DNA of 64,000 bases from Burkholderia sp. WSM2232 (GCF_000472545.1 NZ_AWZV01000005.1:186001-250000); one strand, 5' to 3'; counted from the stretch's first letter, positions 7,794-17,661 are shown. Numbers and translations are program-made. Notes: a model not told the origin generated them from the sequence alone.

Positions 7794-9131
7794 TTATTTG
7801 GTTCGGGCGGGATCGACATGCCGCGCGAAGAAGATCAGAACGCCAGACAGGAAGCACGGCACCGCGCCGAACCAGAGCGCCGCGTGCAGCCAGTCGCCGC
7901 CGTGGTTCAGCATCCACGTGACGCCCACGCCGGCCAGAATCGCGCCGATCGGACCCATCGCGTGGACGATCGAACTGCCGGTGCCGCGAATGGCCGTCGG
8001 ATAGCTTTCGCCGATAAAGAACAGCGCCGCCGAATACGGTCCGATCAGGAAAAAGAGACCCAGGCTATACAGCGCGACCACGACGCCCGCGCTGCTCGGA
8101 CCGAACAGCATTGCCGCGAACGAGAGACCGCCGAGCATCCAGCCGATCGCAAGCGTATTGCGCCGGCCGATCTTGTCGCCGATAAAACCGTGGCACAGGT
8201 AGCCGCAATAGCCGATCACATTGGACAACACGAGAATGAGCAGCGAGTTCTCGAACGACACGTTATGCACGCGCGTCAGCACCGTCGTTCCGAGCACGCT
8301 GAACACCTGAATCGCCGACCAGTTGAGCAGGATGCCGCCGCCCAGCACGAGCGTCGCGCGCAGTGCACTGCCACGAAATGCTTCGGCAAGACCCGCGCGG
8401 CTGTGCTCCTCGTAATCGACGGAATGAGCGCTCGCCAAGGTGCGCGCTTCGCTGTCCTGCCCTCCCTCACGCAAGTGCTTGATACGCTGATGCAGCAGGA
8501 ATTGGGGGCTTTCCTTCAGCCGCCGCGTCATGAAGAAGATGACGATGGCGGGAAACGTCGCGAAGATGAAGCAACCCTGCCAGCCGATGCGCGGCAGCAG
8601 CAAAGCAGTCAGTCCTGAAGCGATCAGGGCGCCGATCGGCCAGCCGCCCTGCACGAGGCTGTAGATGAAGCCCTTGTTGCGATTGAGTTTCGCATCGTTG
8701 GCGGCCGAATACAGTTCGTTGAGGTAGGTCGCGTTCACGGTCTCCTCGGCATAACCGAGGCCCGACAGCGAGCGGATCAGAACCAGCGGCACCTGTCCCA
8801 TTGCGCCGCCCACCACGGTAAGCCCCGAACACAATGCCGCGCCCGCGACCGTCCACAGCAGGCCCGCCTTGCGTCCGAGTCTGTCGAGTAAAGGCCCTAT
8901 CGCGAAGGCGATGACCGCCGTGCCGATGGCGACCAGCGTGGCGATTTCCGCCTGTGCTGCCGCGTCCCAGTTGTAGTGCTTGCCGATCTCAGGGAGCAGC
9001 GTGCCGAACAGGATGAAGTCATACACAGCGAACACCCACGCGAAGAAGGCGACGACCGTCGCCCGCTTCACATCGGACGGCAGGATCTGCTCCAGCTTGA
9101 AACCGGAGGCAGACAGCGGATTCTCTTTCAT
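7794..9131 (-). CDS. MFS transporter, aromatic acid/sialate:H+ symporter type
   Basis: 445-aa inner-membrane protein with 12 predicted helices. It has the MFS signature GPLLDRLGRKAG between helices 2 and 3, a repeated GFIGDKIGRRN in the second half, and VYDFILFGTLLPEI in helix 1 as in AAHS/NanT-type carboxylate:H+ symporters. The start at 9131 (MKENPL) is preceded by AAAGGAG; the 11-residue longer form is less likely. It is the only complete uptake system of the operon and probably imports its organic-acid or imide substrate. Confidence 0.85.
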   Translation of the reverse strand: MKENPLSASGFKLEQILPSDVKRATVVAFFAWVFAVYDFILFGTLLPEIGKHYNWDAAAQAEIATLVAIGTAVIAFAIGPLLDRLGRKAGLLWTVAGAALCSGLTVVGGAMGQVPLVLIRSLSGLGYAEETVNATYLNELYSAANDAKLNRNKGFIYSLVQGGWPIGALIASGLTALLLPRIGWQGCFIFATFPAIVIFFMTRRLKESPQFLLHQRIKHLREGGQDSEARTLASAHSVDYEEHSRAGLAEAFRGSALRATLVLGGGILLNWSAIQVFSVLGTTVLTRVHNVSFENSLLILVLSNVIGYCGYLCHGFIGDKIGRRNTLAIGWMLGGLSFAAMLFGPSSAGVVVALYSLGLFFLIGPYSAALFFIGESYPTAIRGTGSSIVHAMGPIGAILAGVGVTWMLNHGGDWLHAALWFGAVPCFLSGVLIFFARHVDPARTK

Positions 9132-9197
9132 CGTAGCGCTCCTTTGGAGCTGCGGAGTGGACATGGTCGGAACTCTTGTCGGTTGGCTGCGTTGAGC

Positions 9198-10079
9198 TCA
9201 GGGTTGACGGGGCTGACGCCGCAGGAAGTCGTCGGCGATCTCGTCACAGGTGCAAAAGCGCACGCCTTCATGCTTGCGGAAATGCGCAATGAGGCGCTCC
9301 AGCATCAGCAGGACTTGCGGCCGGCCGGACACATCCGGATGGATCGTGATGGGGAACACCGCATAGTCGTGCTCGCGATACACCCAGTCGAACTGGTCGC
9401 GCCACATCTGCTCGATGTCGCGCGGATTGACGAAGCCGTGACTGTTGGGCGCCTTCTTGATGAACATCATCGGCGGCAGGTCGTCGAGGTACCAGTTCGC
9501 CGGAATTTCGACGAGATCGGTTTCATGACCGCGCTGCAGCGGCTTCATCCAGGTGTCGGGATGCTTGCTGTAGTCGATCTTCGTCCACGAATCCCCCACT
9601 CGTACGTAGTACGGGTGGTAGTCGTTGTGCATCAGGCTGTGGTCATACTTGATGCCCTTTTTGACGAGCAACTCGTTGGTCACGTTGCTGAACTCCCACC
9701 ATGGCGCGACGTAACCGGTCGGCCGCTTGCCGCTCAGCTTCGTCACCAGTTCGATGCTGCGGTCGAGCACGGCTTCTTCCTGCTCGGACGTCATCGCGAT
9801 CGGATTTTCGTGGCTGTAACCGTGAATGCCGATCTCGTGTCCTGCGTCGGCCACCGCCTTCATCTGCTCCGGAAACGTCTCGATCGAGTGACCGGGAATG
9901 AACCAGGTCGTCTTGAGCTTCTCCCGCTCGAACAGTTTGAGCAGGCGCATCGACCCGACTTCGCCGGCGAAAAGGCCGCGTGAAATGTCGTCGGGCGAAT
10001 CTTCGCCGCCGTATGAACCAAGCCATCCCGCAACGGCATCCACGTCGATACCGAATGCGATCAGAATTTCCTTTGCCAT
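9198..10079 (-). CDS. Polysaccharide-deacetylase-fold hydrolase, HpPgdA / cyclic imidase type
   Basis: 293-aa NodB-fold metallohydrolase very similar throughout to Helicobacter HP0310 (HpPgdA) as I recall it, for example [16 protein letters not shown] and [12 protein letters not shown]. Metal ligands Asp14, His86 and His90 are in place. Members of this subfamily lack the extracytoplasmic signal of peptidoglycan deacetylases. The length equals that of the Pseudomonas cyclic imide hydrolase, which belongs to the same subfamily. No signal peptide is present, so a cytoplasmic imidase role (opening a cyclic imide to a half-amide) fits better than cell-wall deacetylation, especially 23 bp downstream of an amidase. 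The start has AAAGGAG. Confidence 0.85.
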   Translation of the reverse strand: MAKEILIAFGIDVDAVAGWLGSYGGEDSPDDISRGLFAGEVGSMRLLKLFEREKLKTTWFIPGHSIETFPEQMKAVADAGHEIGIHGYSHENPIAMTSEQEEAVLDRSIELVTKLSGKRPTGYVAPWWEFSNVTNELLVKKGIKYDHSLMHNDYHPYYVRVGDSWTKIDYSKHPDTWMKPLQRGHETDLVEIPANWYLDDLPPMMFIKKAPNSHGFVNPRDIEQMWRDQFDWVYREHDYAVFPITIHPDVSGRPQVLLMLERLIAHFRKHEGVRFCTCDEIADDFLRRQPRQP

Positions 10080-10102
10080 CTTGAGTTTCTCCTTTGAGGG
10101 AA

Positions 10103-11491
10103 TCAGTTCGGGGCGACCGTCCGTTCCACGGTCAGGGCAAGCGCGATCAGCGCATCGTCGTCGTGCTGAGCGCGCATCAGTTGCACGCTGGTGGGCAAGC
10201 CCGCCGCGTCGACACCTGCGGGCATCGCGAACGCGGGGGTATCGAGAAAGCTGCCGGGCATCGTCATGGAAAGCGTGGCGAGATTGACGCGGGCGAAACG
10301 TTCGGCGTCGGCTTCCAGAGGCGCGCATTCGGGCGCGACATGCGGGACAGTTGGCAGAAGCAGAGTGGCATCGCCCAGCTCGGCGCCGAACTGGCCGATG
10401 AGACGCGCGCGTTCCTCGAGCAGCTCGGCAAGGCGCGACGCCGGCACGGCGCGACTCATTTCGAGGCGCGTGCGAACCCGCGGGTCAATGCACGCGGCGG
10501 CGTCTGAGTCGAGTACGCGGCGATACAGTTCGAACGCCTCCAGCGAGCCGAACCATCCTCGCGTGGCTATGAGATCGCAGGCAGCGTCGAAAGCGCCCAC
10601 TCTGACTTCGTCGACGCGCGCGCCGGCATTCGACAGACGCGCCACGAATCGCATGAAGTCGGCGCCGACCTCCTCAGTCACCGCAAAACGCGCTTGCCAT
10701 TCCGTCGGCACCACGAAGCGCTGCCCGCGCAGATCGTCGAGTGCACGGTGCAGGTCACGCCCGCCTACAACCGCGTCGAACGCCGCGCAATCGGCAACGC
10801 TGCGGGCAAGCGGGCCACAGGTATCGGCCGATTGAGACAGCCCGAGCATGCCTTGCTGCGCATAGCGTGCCCTGCTCGCGCGATAGCCGACGAGGCCGTT
10901 GAACGCGGCCGGCACGCGGATCGAGCCCGCCGTATCGGTGCCGACGGCGATCGGCACGACCCCCGTTGCGACGGCAACGGCCGCGCCGGACGACGAGCCG
11001 CCCGGCACGCGATGACCGCCGTCAGCGACGCTTGCATCGAATGCCGGATTGAACGGCGTGCCGAAATGCGGATTAAGCCCGAGCCCCGAATACGCAAATT
11101 CACTCAGGTTGGTCTTGCCGATGCAGACGAGCCCGGCGCGCGCCGCTGTGGCGACGAGCATTGCGTCGGCGGTGGCTGGCGGGCGCTCGCGATACAACGC
11201 CGAGCCGGCCGTGGTGATGCTGCCTGCGACGTCGAACAGGTCCTTCCACGCGATCGGTACGCCGTCGAGCGCACTGGCCGGGCGCCCTTCGCGCCAGCGG
11301 GCCGCGGCAGCGCGCGCCTCCTTGATCGCTCGTTGTTCGTCGATCGAGATGAAGGCCGCATTACACGTGCGGGCCTGCGCCACCGACTGGCGCGCGACGG
11401 TTTCGGCATCGGCTGAGCCGTCCTTGAACGCGGCAACGAGGTCGCTTGCGCTGGGTTTGCCCGACGGATGAAAAGTCACTTTCACACCCAA
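10103..11491 (-). CDS. Amidase-signature family hydrolase
   Basis: Amidase of about 460 aa with the complete Ser-cisSer-Lys triad: Lys83 (AWKDLFD), Ser166 in GGSSSGA and nucleophile Ser190 in [10 protein letters not shown], with the canonical 24-residue spacing between serines. It hydrolyses a carboxamide to acid and ammonia. It is the first gene of the nine-gene leftward operon and may remove ammonia from the half-amide made by the downstream imidase. The frame opens at TTG 11491, with GTG at 11485 as alternative; neither has a Shine-Dalgarno sequence and the promoter lies immediately upstream, so a leaderless transcript is possible. Confidence 0.87.
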   Translation of the reverse strand: MGVKVTFHPSGKPSASDLVAAFKDGSADAETVARQSVAQARTCNAAFISIDEQRAIKEARAAAARWREGRPASALDGVPIAWKDLFDVAGSITTAGSALYRERPPATADAMLVATAARAGLVCIGKTNLSEFAYSGLGLNPHFGTPFNPAFDASVADGGHRVPGGSSSGAAVAVATGVVPIAVGTDTAGSIRVPAAFNGLVGYRASRARYAQQGMLGLSQSADTCGPLARSVADCAAFDAVVGGRDLHRALDDLRGQRFVVPTEWQARFAVTEEVGADFMRFVARLSNAGARVDEVRVGAFDAACDLIATRGWFGSLEAFELYRRVLDSDAAACIDPRVRTRLEMSRAVPASRLAELLEERARLIGQFGAELGDATLLLPTVPHVAPECAPLEADAERFARVNLATLSMTMPGSFLDTPAFAMPAGVDAAGLPTSVQLMRAQHDDDALIALALTVERTVAPN

Positions 11492-11496
11492 TTAAA

Positions 11497-11525
11497 TGTA
11501 TATCGTTGACAACATACGTTTACAT
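11497..11525 (-). promoter_or_regulatory. Promoter with GntR/FCD-type operator for the amidase-imidase operon
   Basis: On the leftward strand a -10-like TATACA (11502-11497) lies about 6 nt before the start codon, and a weak -35-like TGTAAA is 17 bp upstream (11525-11520). Between them is the palindrome GTTGACAAC (11505-11513), the type of core bound by FadR/FCD regulators. Placement inside the promoter spacer implies repression. Candidate regulators are the products of 2479-3591 or 11824-12525. Confidence 0.45.
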
Positions 11526-11823
11526 TGGGCAGGACAAAAAAAAACAGCAACACAGGGAAAACCCCTGGTCGCTGTCATTCAGGTGAAGCGCGCAGTTGCG
11601 ACCGCGCGGCCAGGTCAGGTACTGGCGATGCGGCGTCTTGTGGCGTGAAAGCTGGACGCGGAAGCGCTCCGAAGCAGAAGACGCGCACTATGGCATTGCG
11701 GTGATCGAGGCGTTAAATGTGCGTGCGAATCATGCCGCGATGAGATCTTCTGAGCCGGCCTATCCGGGCAGCACATGCGGAAAGGAGTCCAAACACCAAA
11801 CCTGCTGCCGCCACACGGCTCGC
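11526..11823. other. Intergenic stretch, no gene seen
   Basis: About 300 bp between the amidase operon and the 3' end of the FadR-type regulator. It holds an A-rich tract near 11537 and a short frame (11596-11871) that runs into the antisense of the regulator and lacks a ribosome-binding site. I see no convincing gene, RNA or terminator. Confidence 0.4.
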
Positions 11824-12525
11824 TCAGCCAACCTGCTGGAGCAGTTCACCCGTAATCCACCGCTCACCTGACGCTTTCAGGTGACTGCGCATCGCCGTTT
11901 GAGCGGCAATGGGATCGCCCGCCTGCAGGGCTTTGAGAATCTCCTCATGCTCATGGACTGCGGCCGACCAGGTTTGCGGGCTCTCCGAGTGGTCACGAAT
12001 CGCAGCGGCGATCGGGTCATGCCGGCTGTCGAACATTTCGGCGACGAAACGGCTCAACACCGAGTTGCCTGCCGCCTCCGCGATCAGCATATGAAACTGC
12101 CGGTCCGCATCCACGGGCGACTTGCCGGCGGCCGCGAGACGCTTCATCCGCTCGACGGTGCGGCGTAGCTTGTCGAGCGTGGCTGCCGACACCTTGCCCG
12201 CGGCCAGAACAATCACCGAACCTTCCACCGCCATCCTTGCCTGCATCAGCTCCGTCGGACTTTCCCCCAACGCGGGTACGGCGCTGTCGCCACCCTCTTC
12301 GGGATCCCGCACGTAGACGCCCGACCCCATACGTATTTCGATCTGCCCGCCGATTTCCAGCGCGATCAACGCTTCGCGCAGCGACGGGCGCGACACGCCC
12401 AGCGTGTTGGCCAGCTCCCGCTCGGGCGGCAGGCGCGTGCCCGCCGTCAGTTCGCGCTGACGGATCAGCGAAAGAATCTGGGCAGCGACAGATTGGTAAA
12501 GCCGCTTTGGCTCGGTTTGCTTCAT
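11824..12525 (-). CDS. FadR-subfamily GntR transcriptional regulator
   Basis: 233-aa regulator. The GntR winged helix spans residues about 8-74 (RLPPERELANTLGVSRPSLREAL, then MGSGVYVR), and an FCD domain spans about 90-220, with the metal/ligand histidines expected of the family (DADRQFHMLIAEAAGN; AVHEHEEILKAL; AMRSHLKA). It diverges from the sugar ABC operon at 12780 with operator-like palindromes in between, the usual layout for a local repressor sensing a sugar acid such as an aldonate or hexuronate. Confidence 0.88.
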   Translation of the reverse strand: MKQTEPKRLYQSVAAQILSLIRQRELTAGTRLPPERELANTLGVSRPSLREALIALEIGGQIEIRMGSGVYVRDPEEGGDSAVPALGESPTELMQARMAVEGSVIVLAAGKVSAATLDKLRRTVERMKRLAAAGKSPVDADRQFHMLIAEAAGNSVLSRFVAEMFDSRHDPIAAAIRDHSESPQTWSAAVHEHEEILKALQAGDPIAAQTAMRSHLKASGERWITGELLQQVG

Positions 12526-12641
12526 CGGACGAACGGATCTGATCGATGGCCCGCGAAAGCGGACCGGTCACGAATACTAGCACAGCGCTTCAAAGCCTTT
12601 GGCTGCGGGTCTTCCAGACCAACCAGGGTTTTCCTTATCGG

Positions 12642-12700
12642 TTGACCACCTGTCAATTCGACAAATTGGCTTGACCAATAACACGCGCATCCGCTCTAAT
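12642..12700 (+). promoter_or_regulatory. Promoter and operator-like repeats for the sugar ABC operon
   Basis: TTGACCA occurs twice (12642-12648 and 12671-12677) flanking the dyad TGTC-AATTC-GACA (12651-12663). The second TTGACC can serve as -35 with TCTAAT (12695-12700) as -10, 18 bp apart. The dyad just upstream of the -35 resembles FadR-type half-sites (TGTC/GACA), so the divergent regulator at 11824-12525 probably binds here. Confidence 0.5.
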
Positions 12701-12779
12701 GCTTTCCAGATTGGACAGACCAGCCGGTGAGCGCCCCCGGCAACCTGAACGTCAGAGCCGCGAAAGACTGGAGACGCAA

Positions 12780-14315
12780 TTGGCACAGCACAACATGCAG
12801 CGCGAGCCCGAGCCCCCGGAATGCGAGGACATCCTGCAACTCAAGGGTGTTTGCAAGCGCTTTCCCGGCGTCGTCGCTCTCGACGGGATCAATCTGGATT
12901 TACGCTCGGGCGAGGTTCACGCGGTCTGCGGAGAGAATGGCGCCGGCAAATCGACGCTCATGAAAATCATCAGCGGTCAGTACCGCGCGGACGACGGCGT
13001 CGTGACCTACCAGGGCAAGCCGGTGCAATTCGCGTCCGCTCTCGAGGCACAGGCGGCAGGCATCGCGATCATTCACCAGGAACTGAACCTGGTGCCTCAC
13101 CTGTCGGTTGCCGAGAACATCTACCTGGCGCGCGAGCCCAGGCGCGGACCGTTCGTCGACTACCGCAAGCTGAACGCCGACGCACGGCAATGCCTGCAAC
13201 GCATCGGGCTCAACGTGTCGCCCACGACGCTGGTGGGCGCGCTCTCGATTGCGCAGCAGCAGATGGTGGAGATCGCGAAAGCGCTGTCGCTGAACGCGCG
13301 CGTGCTCATCATGGACGAGCCCACGTCGTCCCTGACCGAGACCGAGACGGCCCAGCTCTTTCGCATCATCAAGGAGCTGCGTGCCGGTGGCGTCGCGATC
13401 GTGTATATCTCGCACCGCCTCGACGAGATGGCCGGTATCGTGGATCGCGTGACCGTGTTGCGCGACGGCCGTCACATTGCAACGAGCGATTTTGCCGCGA
13501 CCACCATCAACGAAATCGTGGCGCGCATGGTCGGGCGCGCGCTCGACGACGCGTATCCGCCGCGCGAATCCGTGCCCACCAACGACATCCTGCTGCGCGT
13601 GCAGGACCTTCAGCGCACCGGCACGTTCGGCCCTCTTTCGTTCGATCTGCGCAAGGGCGAGATTCTCGGCTTCGCGGGCCTGATGGGCGCGGGCCGCACC
13701 GAAGTGGCTCGCGCGATCTTCGGGGCGGAGCGGCCCGACTCGGGGTCCATCATGCTCGGCGATACGCCGGTATCGATCGGATCGCCCCGCGAGGCGATCC
13801 GCCACGGCGTTGCGTATCTGTCGGAAGATCGCAAGAAAGACGGCCTCGCGCTGTCCATGACCGTTTCCGCCAACATCACGCTCGCCAACGTCGGCGGTGT
13901 TTCTTCGCGCGGCTTTCTGCGCTTTGCAGACGAGGCGTCGGTCGCCGAGCGCTACGTGCGCGATCTCGGCATCCGTACGCCGACAGTCAGACAGATCGCG
14001 AGGAATCTGTCCGGCGGCAATCAGCAAAAGATCGTGATCGGCAAATGGCTGTATCGCGGCTCGCGCATTCTCTTTTTCGACGAACCGACGCGAGGCATCG
14101 ACGTCGGCGCGAAATACGCCATCTACGGACTGATGGACCGGCTCGCCGCGGATGGCGTCGGCGTCGTGCTCATTAGCTCCGAGTTGCCGGAGCTGCTCGG
14201 CATGACCGATCGCATCGCCGTATTCCATGAAGGCCGCATCACCGCCGTCCTCGACACGAAACAGACCAGTCAGCAGGAGATCTTGCACTATGCATCAGGG
14301 AGAAGCCATGCTTGA
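12780..14315 (+). CDS. RbsA-type sugar ABC transporter ATP-binding protein (two ATPase domains)
   Basis: About 511-aa cytoplasmic ATPase with two fused nucleotide-binding domains. The first has Walker A GENGAGKST at residues 51-59 and Walker B VLIMDEPTSSL. The second lacks a canonical Walker A but keeps LSGGNQQK and ILFFDEPTRGID. This asymmetry is normal for RbsA/MglA/AraG. I place the start at TTG 12780, which has GGAG six bases before it; the ATG at 12795 is the alternative and is too far from that site. The gene overlaps the permease by 8 nt. Confidence 0.92.
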   Translation: MAQHNMQREPEPPECEDILQLKGVCKRFPGVVALDGINLDLRSGEVHAVCGENGAGKSTLMKIISGQYRADDGVVTYQGKPVQFASALEAQAAGIAIIHQELNLVPHLSVAENIYLAREPRRGPFVDYRKLNADARQCLQRIGLNVSPTTLVGALSIAQQQMVEIAKALSLNARVLIMDEPTSSLTETETAQLFRIIKELRAGGVAIVYISHRLDEMAGIVDRVTVLRDGRHIATSDFAATTINEIVARMVGRALDDAYPPRESVPTNDILLRVQDLQRTGTFGPLSFDLRKGEILGFAGLMGAGRTEVARAIFGAERPDSGSIMLGDTPVSIGSPREAIRHGVAYLSEDRKKDGLALSMTVSANITLANVGGVSSRGFLRFADEASVAERYVRDLGIRTPTVRQIARNLSGGNQQKIVIGKWLYRGSRILFFDEPTRGIDVGAKYAIYGLMDRLAADGVGVVLISSELPELLGMTDRIAVFHEGRITAVLDTKQTSQQEILHYASGRSHA

Positions 14316-15339
14316 AATGACCTCCGACCAGACGCAGGCCATCGAGCGGCAGGCGCGGCAGCGTCGTCGTGACCTGATCCAGAAGTTCGCCGCACTCGGC
14401 AGCCTCGTGGTGCTGATCGTCGCGTTCTCACTGGCGAGCAACGCATTCTTTTCCGTCGGCAATCTGATGACGGTCGCGCTGCAGGTAACGTCGATCGCGT
14501 ACCTCGGCGTCGCGGCCACTTGCGTGATCATCACCGGCGGCATCGATCTCTCCGTGGGCTCGGTGCTCGCGCTCTCCGGCGTCGCGGCGGCGCTGCTCGT
14601 CAAGGCCGGCGTGCCTGTGCCGGTGGCAATGCTGGGCGGCATGCTGGTGGGCGCTGCTTGCGGCTGGGTCAACGGCATTTGCGTCACGCGAATGGGACTG
14701 CCGCCCTTCATCGCGACACTCGGGATGATGCTGGTCGCTCGCGGCGTCGCGTTGCAGATCACCGGCGCACGCCCCGTCTCCGGACTCGGCGACGCCTTCG
14801 GCGAACTCGGCAACGGCGCGCTCTTCAAGATCTCGCATATCGGGCCGGACGGCTTTCCTGATACCGTTTTTCCGGGCATTCCGTATCCCGTCGTGATCAT
14901 GGTGGTGCTGTTCGTCGCGGTTTCCGTGCTGCTGTCGCGCACGTCGCTCGGCCGGCACATCTACGCGGTCGGATCGAACGCGGAAGCCGCACGGCTGTCC
15001 GGCGTCAACGTGCAGGGCGTCAAGCTCTTCACCTACGTGCTGTCGGGACTGCTCGCGGGCGCCACAGGCTGCGTGCTGATGTCGCGACTCGTGACCGCGC
15101 AGCCCAACGAAGGCGTGATGTACGAGCTCGACGCCATCGCCAGCGCGGTGATCGGCGGCACTTCGCTGATGGGCGGCGTCGGCACCATTTCCGGCACGGC
15201 CATTGGCGCGTTCGTGATCGGTGTGCTGCGCAACGGCCTGAATATGAACGGCGTATCCAGCTTCATCCAGCAGATCATCATTGGAGTCGTGATTCTCGGC
15301 ACCGTGTGGATCGATCAGCTTCGCAACCGCAAGTCGTAA
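14308..15339 (+). CDS. RbsC-type sugar ABC transporter permease
   Basis: 343-aa inner-membrane permease with the RbsC hallmarks IITGGIDLSVGS, LPPFIATLGMMLVARG, SNAEAARLSGVNV and YELDAIASAVIGGTSLMGG. The ATG at 14308 has CAGGGAG properly spaced and overlaps the ATPase stop, indicating coupling; an ATG at 14290 is in frame but less well placed. It is the membrane channel of the importer whose ligand is probably a plant-derived hexose or deoxyhexose, judging from the downstream enzymes. Confidence 0.92.
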   Translation: MLEMTSDQTQAIERQARQRRRDLIQKFAALGSLVVLIVAFSLASNAFFSVGNLMTVALQVTSIAYLGVAATCVIITGGIDLSVGSVLALSGVAAALLVKAGVPVPVAMLGGMLVGAACGWVNGICVTRMGLPPFIATLGMMLVARGVALQITGARPVSGLGDAFGELGNGALFKISHIGPDGFPDTVFPGIPYPVVIMVVLFVAVSVLLSRTSLGRHIYAVGSNAEAARLSGVNVQGVKLFTYVLSGLLAGATGCVLMSRLVTAQPNEGVMYELDAIASAVIGGTSLMGGVGTISGTAIGAFVIGVLRNGLNMNGVSSFIQQIIIGVVILGTVWIDQLRNRKS

Positions 15340-15433
15340 CCAGAAACGCGCGCAGAAGGCGCGCAAAACGCGCACACGCCACGCGTGGAACTGCGTGGCA
15401 AAAAACCGCAAACCACAATCAAAGGAGTGAGAC

Positions 15434-16381
15434 ATGAAAAAGCTAACCATCCTGAGCGCAGCCGTCGCGATGTGCGCGATGTTCAGCGCGTATGCAGAGG
15501 CTGCCGGCGGCGAAATTGCCGTGATCGTCAAGACGGCGAACTCCAACTACTGGCAGAACGTGCAGAAAGGCGCCACCGCCGCGATGGCCGATGCCAAGGG
15601 CTACACGATGACGTTCCAGGGTCCGGCGGCCGAATCCGCCATCGCCGATGAAGTCAACATGGTCGAGAACGCAGTGAACCGGCACGTTGCTGGCATTGTG
15701 CTCGCGCCGTCCGATCCGGACGCCCTCGTCCCGGCAATGAAGAAAGCATGGGAGGCGCACATTCCCGTGGTGCTGATCGATTCGACCGTCTCCGACGCGG
15801 GCAAGCAGTACTACCAGTCGTTCCTGTCGACCGACAACGCAAAAGCGGGCGAACTCTGCGCAAAGGCGATGATCGACCGCGTGGGACAGACGGGAAAGAT
15901 TGCCGTCATGTCGTACGTGCCGGGCGCGGGCTCCGAGATCGGCCGCGTCGGCGGGTTTCGCAAATACATCGCCGCGCATTCGAAGCTTCAGATCGTAGGC
16001 CCGTTCTATTCGCAGTCGCAGATGGCGAACGCGTTGAACCAGACCACCGACGTGCTCTCCGCGAACCCTGACCTCAAAGGCATTTTCGGCGCGAACGAAC
16101 CGACTGCCGTCGGCATGGGGCGCGCTTTGCAACAGTCTGGCAAGGGCGGCAAGGTGATCGCAATCGGCTTCGACGGCAACCAGGACCTGCAAGGCTTCGT
16201 GCGCGACGGCACGATCCAGGCAATCGCGGTGCAAAGCTCGTATCAGATGGGCTACAAGGGTATTCAGACGCTGGTCAACGTCATCGAGCGTAAGCCCGTA
16301 GCCAAACAGGTGGACACCGGTGTGTTGCTGGTCGAGAAGCAGAACCTCGATTCGTCCGAAGCAAAGAACGTCCTCTATTGA
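15434..16381 (+). CDS. Sugar ABC transporter periplasmic binding protein (RbsB-like)
   Basis: 315-aa periplasmic binding protein. The signal peptide MKKLTILSAAVAMCAMFSAYA is cut about residue 23, followed by a peripla_BP_4 fold (EIAVIVKTANSNYWQNV; GIVLAPSDPDAL; VVLIDSTV; IFGANEPTAVGMGRAL; VIAIGFDGN). The start has AAAGGAG. A GC-rich hairpin at 15378-15399 (GCCACG paired with CGTGGC) precedes it, a common device to stabilise the binding-protein part of an ABC message so that this subunit is made in excess. Confidence 0.92.
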   Translation: MKKLTILSAAVAMCAMFSAYAEAAGGEIAVIVKTANSNYWQNVQKGATAAMADAKGYTMTFQGPAAESAIADEVNMVENAVNRHVAGIVLAPSDPDALVPAMKKAWEAHIPVVLIDSTVSDAGKQYYQSFLSTDNAKAGELCAKAMIDRVGQTGKIAVMSYVPGAGSEIGRVGGFRKYIAAHSKLQIVGPFYSQSQMANALNQTTDVLSANPDLKGIFGANEPTAVGMGRALQQSGKGGKVIAIGFDGNQDLQGFVRDGTIQAIAVQSSYQMGYKGIQTLVNVIERKPVAKQVDTGVLLVEKQNLDSSEAKNVLY

Positions 16382-16458
16382 AGAACGGGCGCGCGACGGC
16401 CGCCAGTCAGCACAGCAACGGCCGTTTGCCCCAATCTTTTCTCAGCACCGGATCTTCG

Positions 16459-17475
16459 ATGAAAGCAACTGAAACGCACGCACTGCCAGGCAGCGGACTG
16501 ACGCTCACCACGCTAGGGCTCGGCTGTTCGCAACTGGGCGGGCTCTACCGGCCGATGGCGACGGCGGATGCCAATGCGCTGGTCGACGGGGCGTGGGACG
16601 CCGGCATCCGTTACTTCGACACGGCGCCGTTCTACGGCTATACGCTGTCGGAGCGACGCCTCGGGCAGTCGCTCCAGGCACGCGAGCGCCATGCTTATGT
16701 TCTCAGCACCAAGGTCGGGCGTTTGATGCGGACCGACGACACGGTTCGGCCAGGCGACGACGGATGGGCGCAGCCCCTGCCCTTCCGACCTCATTACGAC
16801 TATAGCTTCGACGGCATCATGCGCTCGTACGAGGACAGCCAGCAGCGTCTTGGCATGCACACGATCGACGTGCTGTACGTGCACGACATCGGCACTGCCA
16901 CGCATGGCGATGCGCACGCACGTTACTGGGAACAATTGACGCGCGGCGGCGGATTTCGCGCGCTTGCGCAACTGCGCGATGCGGGAGCCGTCTCGGCGAT
17001 CGGACTGGGCGTCAACGAATGGCAAGTCGCCGCGGACTCGATGCAGGAAGCGGATCTTGACCTCGTGATGCTGGCAGGCCGCTATACGTTGCTCGAACAG
17101 CAAGCCCTCGCGCCGTTGCTTGATCGATGCATTGGCACGCGCACGCGCATCGTCGCCGCGGGCGTCTTCAATTCCGGCGTGCTGGCGGGCAACGGCAAAT
17201 TCAACTATGGCGACGCGCCTCCCGACGTGGCGCGCAAAGTCGCCCGCCTCGCCGATGCCTGCGCGCGCTTCGATGTCCAGCTCCCCGCAGCGGCGCTTCA
17301 GTTTCCGCTCGCGCATCCCGCCGTTGTTTCGTGCGTGGTGGGCGCGCGCAGCATCGACCAGTTGCAGAGAAACATGACGTGGCTCGAAGCGCCTATTCCG
17401 CGGCAGCTTTGGCACGCGTTGCAACGCGACGGCCTGCTCGACGAAGCGTCACCTGTGCCGGAGGGCTACGCGTGA
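16459..17475 (+). CDS. Aldo/keto reductase, L-galactose/L-fucose (D-threo-aldose) 1-dehydrogenase-like
   Basis: 338-aa AKR-fold enzyme. It has GLGCSQLGGLYRP at the barrel entry, the catalytic Asp-Tyr in YFDTAPFYGYTLSERRLG, Lys in LSTKVGR, and YVHDIG for the active-site His. The C-terminal GARSIDQLQRN is the NAD(P) phosphate-loop region. These features, especially GLGCSxLGGLYxP and FRPHYDYSFDGIMRS, match D-threo-aldose 1-dehydrogenases that oxidise L-fucose, L-galactose or D-arabinose to lactones. It follows the transporter binding protein by 77 bp. I chose ATG 16459 over the in-frame extension because family members begin near GLTLTTLGLG. Confidence 0.85.
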   Translation: MKATETHALPGSGLTLTTLGLGCSQLGGLYRPMATADANALVDGAWDAGIRYFDTAPFYGYTLSERRLGQSLQARERHAYVLSTKVGRLMRTDDTVRPGDDGWAQPLPFRPHYDYSFDGIMRSYEDSQQRLGMHTIDVLYVHDIGTATHGDAHARYWEQLTRGGGFRALAQLRDAGAVSAIGLGVNEWQVAADSMQEADLDLVMLAGRYTLLEQQALAPLLDRCIGTRTRIVAAGVFNSGVLAGNGKFNYGDAPPDVARKVARLADACARFDVQLPAAALQFPLAHPAVVSCVVGARSIDQLQRNMTWLEAPIPRQLWHALQRDGLLDEASPVPEGYA

Positions 17476-17661
17476 CGTCGAGGGAAACGCGGCATGCCGC
17501 GACACGCGAGTTCGCCGCTTTGCCGAAGGTCGCTTGCTGCCGCGTTTGTGCACGCAAGCCGGTGCCGTGCATGACGTGGCTGCCGTCGAGCCCTACTCGC
17601 AGTTTCTACTCCATCGATCGGCCGTCCGGCGATCGACCAGCCCTATCTTGAGGACGTCACC

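Noticed and set aside
11596..11871. 91-aa rightward frame in the gap before the FadR-type gene
   Set aside because: No ribosome-binding site, overlaps the regulator's 3' end on the other strand, and no recognisable sequence.
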